Below, piece by piece: positions 57,151-64,000 of a DNA stretch of 64,000 bases. Under the pieces are notes generated by a model. The model worked only from the letters and a program-made list of their open reading frames with translations, did no database searches and was not told where the DNA came from. Source of the DNA: Apodospora peruviana (lineage: Eukaryota; Ascomycota; Sordariomycetes; Sordariales; Lasiosphaeriaceae); the NCBI GenBank assembly GCA_033439685.1, contig JAUEDM010000001.1, positions 1,426,001 to 1,490,000 on the forward strand. Reading direction: 5' to 3'. Numbering within the stretch: the first letter of the stretch is position 1; the number at the start of each line of letters is the position of its first letter. A program made the position numbers and the translations under genes.

Positions 57151-58474
57151 ATGGCAGCCACAGCTCTTGTCGGCCAGGCGCCGATAAATCTCGGACCTTT
57201 CACAACGACATTCACTCCTCCACCGGCATGCACGGTTGCCGTGGGCGCTGTTGACAGCGGCCTCCTCGGGCTGGGGGGACTCCTGGGCGGATCGTTCAAC
57301 AATGTCGCCCACCTTGGACAAGCATGCTCAAGGGGGCGGCCCATTGACGCTTCAAGTTGCTGGCCACCAATGTCCAAGGGCGTTGAGACAGGGTCAACGA
57401 TCTTGGGTTTCTATTCCCCAGGTGTGCAATGCCCGATCGGCTACGCAACGGCCTGCTCAGCGACGGGTGGAAGCAAGGGAGAGTCAGGCTGGCCGGTGCA
57501 GTTCAAACTGCTCGACGGAGAGACCGCCATCGGATGTTGTCCAAGGTATATGCTCGCGCACCCTTCTCGAATGCAGTACGAACTCTTCTAACGCCTCTCT
57601 GTTATCAAGTGGTTATGGTTGCGCAAACATCAACGGTCAGACCTGCACCAGCGTCGCCACAACGGCAGTGCCAACAATGACGTGCGACGGCTCGTCTTTC
57701 GAAACAGCAGCGCCAGCTAAGGATGCCATCACGGCATTCAACCTCTTCGCGCCCATGATCCAGATTAACTTTCAGGCCAGCGACAAAAGCAAGGACGATA
57801 ACACACCATCGGAGACAGGAACAGCTGCTGTCGTCGCAACCACCACTGGGACAGCACCCGACAAGACTGCAGCTACTGATACGACAAACGACCCCATCAG
57901 CATGTCAGGCACGCAAACCATCGACACCGCCGTAGTAGCAACGACCGAAGGGGGAGGAGACCCGCTAGTGACAGACGGTCCATTATCTGAACCTGACAAC
58001 ACACCGATAGCATCTGCCACGGGAGCAGCAGCAGACGGGACCGCAACCAGCTCAACCGAACAGAAAGACGCGCCAGCCAAAAACATGGGCATGCCGACGA
58101 GCACAAAGGTCGGCCTTGGCGTAGCCGGCGGTGCGATAGCCGCCGTGGCCGCAATATTCGCCGTGTTCTACATCTGGCGGCGGCGCAGGAGCCGGCACGA
58201 GGAAGAGGAGCTCGACCGGCTGTATGGGATGAAGCATCACGGCGGCAGTAGCGATTTTTCTTCTCATGGCGACGATAGCATTCCCGGGTGGTACCGCGGG
58301 CCGAGGCCCCTGACGCCCGTGACGCCAGTTGCCAAGTTGGAGCCTTATCGAGGCGTGGTGGGTGGTGATGGTGGTGGTAGTAGGAATATGGGAGACTTGT
58401 TAGGTGGAAATGGTGCGACGGAACTGCCGGTTGCTCCTATTTCGCCTTATTATCGCGCTTATAGACCATCATGA
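57151..58474 (+). CDS. Single-pass membrane protein with Cys-rich ectodomain
   Basis: Exons 57151-57545 and 57610-58474, 419 aa; the intron joins GETAIGCCP to SGYGCANINGQTC in phase. The start MAATALVGQAPINLGP and the block PFTTTFTPPPAC are typical of a common filamentous-fungal family. Residues ~1-190 are the Cys-rich region (FYSPGVQCPIGYATACSATGG, GCCPSGYGC). Then come a long Thr/Ser/Ala stalk, one TM helix (VGLGVAGGAIAAVAAIFAVFYIW, ~310-332), a basic stop-transfer RRRRSR and a Gly/Pro-rich cytosolic tail. The layout resembles cell-wall or surface sensors, but no WSC domain is present and no classical signal peptide is visible, so the role is open. Confidence 0.8.
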
Positions 58475-58631
58475 GGGCTGGCAATCAGTTTTGGGTATCT
58501 TTGTATTGTATTGTATCATCTGGTTGCAACTTTACACTATGGTATTACTCACTACTCTGGAATTTTTGATTTCGGGATGTCTTGAACGCCTTGAAGCTTG
58601 CAATTGTGAAATGAAAACTACCAGACACTAG

Positions 58632-58693
58632 CTTGAGGGACTGGGGTTTCATGGACTCAGCAGAGGGAGTTCATGAAATCCCAGTCCCTCAAG
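58632..58693. repeat. 27-bp inverted repeat hairpin
   Basis: CTTGAGGGACTGGGGTTTCATG... and its near-perfect reverse complement (two mismatches in 27 bp) flank an 8-10-nt loop. It is ~160 bp past the stop of the 57151-58474 gene. Confidence 0.7.
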
Positions 58694-58923
58694 TAGTAGG
58701 TATCAGAACGTACTGCTAAGGCGGGCAGCCTTGTCCTGGACTCCTGGTTCATGCCAAATGTGGTTTATGGACGGCCAGGAGCAGGTGTGCACTCGCTGTC
58801 TCCGCGTGCTATACCGGTCAGAGGTTTTTAGACCCTGACGGCAGCGAACATGACGACTGTAATAACTGTAACGACTGTCTTCAACTGACGCTCGCTAGCC
58901 CGACGTCCTCTCGCTCGGGTTGT

Positions 58924-59390
58924 ATGCTGTCGAGCTCCTCTCAAATGGAAATAGCCCCCCTTCGCCGTGGACCTCGCCCGCGAGTTATCCCGCAATCGAC
59001 GCCTCGTACGGTAGAGGCCGAACGGGCTGCCGTCCACGAGGCGCTCGGCCGTGCTGACCCGGCCTTTGACGACGATCTCGCCGCTGATTGTTTAAACCCG
59101 GAGGATTGTGAGCGGCTTCATAAGTTTAACGATGAACTGGCCAAGGAAGAAATGGAGGATTGCCCTCGGTGTCAGCGTCGCTGGTTCAATATGGATATAT
59201 GTGATGGTATCTGAAAATCCTGCCGATACCGAGATAACGAAAAGGCGCGCGGCGATCAAATTTCTTCTCGGCTGACAACAGCCTTGACTTTGGGGACGGT
59301 CCGGACCATCTTCCAAAGCTACTAACTCTGACACCAGAGCTCGACCGAGATATCGTATTCCTCTAAGATTAAAAACCCTTTCAGCCATCC
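58924..59390 (+). pseudogene. Helitron helicase-like fragment
   Basis: 58924-59214 encodes ...NPEDCERLHKFNDELAKEE then CPRCQRRWFNMDICDGI before a TGA. The sequence carries on with CRYRDNEKARGDQI in the same frame and FFSADNSLDFGDGPDHLPKLLTL in the next frame. CxRCxRRWFNM...C and FSADNxxDxGxxPxHLPxLT are characteristic of the N-terminal part of fungal Helitron-encoded Rep/helicase proteins. The TGA, the frameshift and missing downstream domains make it a dead fragment. Confidence 0.6.
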
Positions 59391-61339
59391 AAAAACGGCG
59401 GTAGACACCCTCTTGTTGAATTTGCCGTTGAGGTTAGTAATAAGTAATGTTGGCTCCTTCAAACCGGCAAAGTGTGGGTTTGCTTTTGCTCGCTCGCTTA
59501 CATCTTCCCTGCTCTGTAGTTAGTAACAATGGGAAAAGCTTAGGGTCGGAAGTCCTTTTACCCTCATTACAACTAAGAGTCGACGTCCCCAGGTTGCGAT
59601 GCTTTCGCAGTACTTCTTTTTCTGGTCATAGTATGACGTGACAACCTCTCTCGGATTCAACTCTTTGTACCGAGCCCGATACGCCGCCAGTAGGTAATTG
59701 AACAACTGGTCAAAGAAGACATTTGAGCAATAAATTAAGTTAAACTGAATTTGAAATCCCTCACATTTTTTTTATTTTACAATAACAACTCTCAAAATCA
59801 TCGCCTCTCTTGACCAGCTTAAGCCCCAGCAACTACAAGTAAATCCAATCTAGGACGTTTATTAGTTAGGGACAGGTAGATAAACGGTCAGAAACGATAT
59901 GGGTAAAAGACGGGCAAACAATAGGGATATCTATATTTAATTTGTAACGCACAATTTTTAATTTTGAAATTGCATGTACCTAAATTGGGTTGCTATTCGA
60001 ACGTAGCAGCACGTTGCTACAGCGCGTTGTACCGAAATGCTCTGCTTACACTAGTGTGCAGCAGTCAGTTTGGTATAATACTGTGCTGTACTGGCGCTAG
60101 CAGGAGGAAAGCAACACAGCTGCAGCAGAATCATAGCTGAGTTCATGTCGTGAGAACTCGGGGCTTAACTTGCGACTAGACCACCGGAGGTTGAGCTAGA
60201 GCCTGGGCTTTTGCCTGAGCCTTGGTATGAGGCTTTTCGTCTTCCATGCTAACTATGGGAGATTGATCCGTAGCAGCAGAGCTTGAAGCGCGAGGAAGCT
60301 TGAACTGGAGTATTGTGTTATGATGCTGGGTCTCATTCGGCTGGTTCTTGGTCTCCGGCTTTGTGATCTGACTGAGGCCGGCAAGCATCTCGAATTCTCG
60401 ACGCTGTTCCGCCGCGCTCACAAGTCGGGTTGTGGGAAACTGGACCCGGAGTTGGAGGTTTGGGAGAAAAGACGAAGTCACTTCCGACTATAATACTGCT
60501 TGGACATTCCAAGTCCGGTTGAAGCATCTCTTGTTGCACTTCAAGCCACGGGCAGTGCAGGTACAGACTCGGCAACTGTAATTACCTACGACTAGGAGAA
60601 GCCCAAGACTCCAGACTCGGCTCCAGTTGCTTCGAGGAGGAGAATCCCAAAACCCTGGTCAAGCCTCCGGTGGCTCAGAAGCAAGCAACCGAACGAAGCT
60701 GGCGTCTCACTGGGTTGAACTTGTACATTATGTCTATCATCTGGGAATCAACAACGAGCGCCATGTCATTCGTGAGGGGATGAAGACACTCAATCAGCTC
60801 GTAAAAAATACATTCGGTACTGATCAAGTGGTATATGAGCTACATGCTAAGTTTAAGCATGCAGAGATACCAAAATGCGGTGAAGCCGACGACCGGGGCT
60901 GCGCATACATGTTTGCTGTATATGAATCATCTTGACCACCACAGTGTTGTTTTTTGTGAGATTCCAGGAATACTACAAAGCTCGTACAATCCAAAGAGTG
61001 GACGAGTCTGGAGGTGTGGAGGGCCTAATTAATAAGGTGGCCGCTTTGCGCTAGGTTTCCTTACTGTACAAATACAGACCGATGTCTTCAGACTGGAGGA
61101 TTAGAGAAGGACTCGGTTCAAGAACTCCGAGTCGTGGGAGTTGAAAATAACCCTAACCCTACCCGGTAATGTCGCGGCACGGGCCAGTCCACTGCCAAAA
61201 CCGTCCGAGCAGCCCGAAGCCGGCCTGACAGCTTCCCCAAGGCGTCGTCAGTGAACCGGGAGCCGCAGCAGCCGACCACCAACTCTTCCGTCTTGCACTT
61301 TCGCCCACTTCGTTCCGCGCGCGTTATCGACATGACACA

Positions 61340-63230
61340 ATGTCGACGGAATCGACGCGCCCGCTTCTGCTGCCGCAGAATCGCAAGCTCCGGCACCTGC
61401 GTGGCATCTACCTGAGAAATCTGACCTTCACCCGCCCGCGCGGACGCACCATCGATGACGCCGCTCTTAACAAGAGTCCGGCCAAACTCGAGGCCGTGTA
61501 CGAGTCGCAACAGCTGCACCACGCTCTCTCCTCGGAAGACCTACGCCCTCTGATCGGTCGACGCCGTAGCACGAACCTGGCCAATTCCAGTCCTGTCACG
61601 CGCCAGAAGAGAATCGAGGACACCTTCGACACCAGGCTTGCCGATGCCTTCTTCACCCTCCACGTCGACGACGACGAACAACCAGTCTACATCAGCGAGA
61701 TTGCCGAGCGAGCCGCGGTATGCTTCTCTGCTCTAGGCGGGACAACCACCGGCATCTCCCAAAAGCTAACCTAACCCCCAAACAACCCAGAACTTCAACT
61801 TCCGCCTGTTCGACCTCTCAGCCCTCGACCCGTCCGTCACCCGATCCCCCCAAATAACCATAAAGTTGTGGACAAAACGACAGGATGCATGGAGCCTGCT
61901 GCTCGTCGACGAGGTCGACCTGCGCGCCCTCAATTGGCTCGGCAGCGTCCAGGGCGTCCACTTCCCGCCCAACAGCCTCGTCTTCCACATGGTCGACGGC
62001 ATCTACTCGGTCGAGCTGTCGGGGAAACCGCCACCACCTCCGAAACAGAGCAGTCCCCTACCGACGTCCTCGTACAACTCCCTGATGCGCCTCGCCACAC
62101 TCGACAACTCGATCCAGGATGCACTTGCCACGCGCGACGGCCTCGCCAGGCAGATCAACGACCTCCTCTCCCGCGAACCGAGAAATGAAGTCCCAGAAGC
62201 GCAAGACAAGCTGGCCATAACCAACAAATACCTCGCGCAGCAGCGGCGCGCCGTCGCGGCCGCCAAGAAGCGCAACGAGGATTTGAGGGCGTCCATCGCC
62301 TCCCGCAAACAGGCCATCGAGGAAGGCCGCGCCCTGCAGCAGCGCGCTACGCGAGACGTCGAGAACGCAACGGAACAGTTGGGCCAGTCGGTCGAACTGG
62401 TGCAAAAGATCAAGGAGCAGATTCACGGCCAGCGGAGGCGCATCTGCGAGGACCTCGCGCGCATATACAACATCGAGCCTGTGCCGGTCGGCCCGCCGCT
62501 GTCGTTCCGGATCTGCGGCACGTCGCTCCCGAACACGGTCTACGACTCGACACGGCGCGGCAAGTCTACTGCTTCGGACGAGGACGCGCTCTCGGCTGCG
62601 CTGGGCCACGTCGCCCAGCTCACTGATTCGCTGCAGTATTACCTCGGTGTGCCGCTGCCGTACCCGATCAAGCCGTTCGGGTCGCGGTCGAGTATCAGGG
62701 ACGATATCAGCCAGCTGGCGGATCCGCAGCGCGAGTTTCCGCTGCACGTGCCCAGGGGCGGGTCGAGCGCGCAGTTCCGGTTTGACTATGGCTGGTTTTT
62801 GTTGAATAAGGACATTGAGGCGCTGTGTGCGTCCCAGAGCTTGAAAGTTGTGGATATTCGGCACACGCTGCCGAATTTGAAGTATTTGCTGTATGTGTGC
62901 AGTGCCGGCAGCGACGAGGTGCCGGAGCGGAAACGCGGCGGCGTTAGGGGGTTGTGGGCGGGCAGGATGAAGACTTTGGGCGGCGGTGGAGTTGTGGCAG
63001 ATGACGCGAGCAGTGTTGGTGGAGGTAGTAGTCGAAGGGGGAGTGATGCTAGTGATGTGCTAGGTAGGCAGAGGGAGGAGTTGCAGAAGGCCATGATTAG
63101 ACAGCGTCATGGGCACAAGGATATTGGGTCCGAGACCTCGCCCATATCGTTGCCTTCGTCCTTTGATGAGGCCTTGACGACCAAGTTGACGCTGAGGACG
63201 AAGGGACTGAGGGAGAATGCTGCGAGGTGA
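61340..63230 (+). CDS. UVRAG/Vps38-like autophagy and vacuolar-sorting protein
   Basis: Exons 61340-61717 and 61791-63230, 605 aa; the intron has GTATGC and AACCCAG. The N-terminal part (RKLRHLRGIYLRNLTF, TRLADAFFTLHVDDDEQPVYISEIAERAANFNFRLFDLS, read as pieces) is a C2-like region. A coiled coil rich in Lys, Arg, Gln and Glu follows (~225-335, e.g. YLAQQRRAVAAAKKRNEDLRA). The C-terminal block has LARIYNIEPV, the Atg14/UVRAG-type SFRICGTSLPNT, and FDYGWFLLNKDIEALC..LPNLKYLLYV. This matches the Vps38/UVRAG/Atg14 family (PF10186), subunit of a class III PI3-kinase complex on endosomes or pre-autophagosomal membranes. The tail is Gly/Ser-rich and disordered. Vps38/UVRAG is preferred over Atg14 because of the N-terminal C2-like part. 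Confidence 0.85.
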
Positions 63231-63661
63231 GGCGGAGCGTCCGATGTGTCAGATTTTTTTTTTTTTTTTTGCCGGGGTTGCGGTTGGGAAGTTGCAAGTT
63301 GGAAGCGTCGCATTACCTTGGTGTCAAGGCCTCTTCTTGGATTTTATCTTATGCCCTTGAACTGCTGTTTATTACTGAATAGTATCTTCGATTTGGACCC
63401 GGGCTTATAGCTATTTTACGATACCCCTTTTGGAATAGATAGTTTTAGCATCAAAAGGAGATTGGAAGTCACAGTAACTATGGAGAAACATGCCATGTCC
63501 AGGCAGTCTGGGGGTCACATGTTGACTTTGATATGGTATGGCATATTATGATCGGTAATTTTCACGTTAAAGGAGACAAGTCTCTTTGTTCATAGGAGGG
63601 CAAAGAATGATCAGTTTGTCTACGTTACGGTACTTGGCTCATTGGTTCATAGAAAAAGGCT
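63231..63661. other. Convergent intergenic region
   Basis: 3' flanks of the UVRAG-like gene and the minus-strand small gene; a T-run at 63254-63270. No gene. Confidence 0.5.
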
Positions 63662-63991
63662 TCAAGCCTTCTTCTCGTTATAATCGGCCGCAGTAAACAA
63701 CTGCCTGACTGAAGTCAACGGACGGGCCTGCTGTCTGCCATACGACTTACCGTATGGAGAATCCTCTGGGCGGAGGCCAAGATACTCTGCTATTGAGGGA
63801 GGAAAAACACCGCTGCTGCCGGCCATGTTGGGGTTGTTTGGCTTTGGCTGGGTTGTTGCTGCGACAGAGTGAGAGTTTTGGGGAGTGTAAGTCTGCTGCT
63901 GCTGTACGCCCGCACTGCGGAGGTGGTACGTCTTTTCTTGCTGCATCATCTCATCCCACTCAGCGGGGATGTTGTTGCTTTGTTGAGACAT
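63662..63991 (-). CDS. Small Gln/Pro-rich hypothetical protein
   Basis: 109 aa, MSQQSNNIPAEWDEMMQQEKTYHLRSAG, intact with start and stop inside the window. Low-complexity Gln/Asn/Pro-rich middle; the end PPSIAEYLGLRPEDSPYG...RQLFTAADYNEKKA looks like a short conserved motif. No family recognised. The far right edge (63992-64000) shows only its upstream flank. Confidence 0.55.
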   Translation of the reverse strand: MSQQSNNIPAEWDEMMQQEKTYHLRSAGVQQQQTYTPQNSHSVAATTQPKPNNPNMAGSSGVFPPSIAEYLGLRPEDSPYGKSYGRQQARPLTSVRQLFTAADYNEKKA

Positions 63992-64000
63992 GTTGGGTTG

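Larger units (their letters stand above)
58475..61339. other. Transposon-remnant region
   Basis: Contains the hairpin above, a Helitron-like fragment (58924-59390), AT-rich sequence (59720-59970), and frames with no clean gene: minus 59520-59705 (FNYLLAAYRARYKELNPREVV, retroelement-like but unnamed), minus 60176-60481, and plus 60627-60935 (HWVELVHYVYHLGINNERHV..., 102 codons, no known motif). CCCTAACCCTACCC at 61151-61164 resembles telomere/telo-box repeats in the next promoter. Confidence 0.5.

Noticed and set aside
59520..59705. Minus-strand frame with FNYLLAAYRARYKELNPREVV
   Set aside because: Looks retroelement-like, but too short and unnamed to call.
60003..60020. Short GTAGCA/TGCTAC inverted repeat
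   Set aside because: Six-base arms only; expected by chance in this length of DNA.
1..64000. CRISPR arrays, rRNA genes or prokaryotic operons
   Set aside because: No regularly spaced repeats, no rRNA signatures; gene structure is eukaryotic throughout.

Overview
The window is nuclear DNA of a filamentous ascomycete (Pezizomycotina). Almost every gene is split by 50-105 bp introns with GTAAGT/GTGAGT-type donors, CTAAC/CTGAC-like branch sites and YAG acceptors. The gene content is typical of plant-matter-degrading filamentous fungi: an AA9 lytic polysaccharide monooxygenase, a fungal P450, a C2H2+Zn2Cys6 transcription factor, BTB and 2EXR proteins, and a GRDP-like protein. Sordariomycetes is the best guess, but that is inference. 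Gene models were assembled by hand from reading-frame continuity across splice sites; no transcript or homology search was available.

Layout. 0-5 kb: a partial Ser/Thr-rich protein running off the left edge and two uncharacterised minus-strand genes. 5-9 kb: a long gene-poor stretch. 9-20 kb: a disordered basic protein, a seven-exon GRDP-like protein with a Gly/Cys tail, a four-TM SUR7/PalI-like protein fused to a NO VEIN C-terminal (DUF3883) domain, an HSP31/DJ-1 protein, a terminal-inverted-repeat element and a small tail-anchored protein. 21-26.6 kb: a decayed 2EXR gene, a possible Cys-rich small secreted protein, a BTB protein and a transmembrane collagen-like protein. 29.5-32 kb: an inactivated aldo-keto reductase and a secreted double SnoaL/NTF2-like protein. 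34.8-41.7 kb: a repeat-rich protein ending in a DNAJC9-type helix-turn-helix, and a membrane protein gene with an internal tandem duplication and a premature stop.

43-54 kb is the most metabolic part: a transcription factor with a roughly 280 bp hairpin element inside one intron, a P450, a zinc alcohol dehydrogenase, a tRNA-Lys gene with a 58-nt D-loop insertion, an AA9 LPMO and a cupin. The co-location suggests oxidative catabolism of plant-derived aromatics and polysaccharides, but nothing in the sequence proves co-regulation. 54.9-64 kb: tRNA-Thr, a small mitochondrial-type protein, a Cys-rich single-pass membrane protein, a transposon-remnant stretch (58.5-61 kb, with a Helitron-like fragment), a UVRAG/Vps38-like autophagy protein and a small unknown.

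The strongest leads for novelty are the membrane-anchored PD-(D/E)XK-like fusion at 15.9-17.4 kb, the D-loop-interrupted tRNA-Lys at 51.5 kb, the intron-nested hairpin element at 44.8-45.1 kb, the two-copy inverted-repeat family (19.3 and 53.3 kb), and the collagen-like membrane protein at 25.7-26.6 kb.
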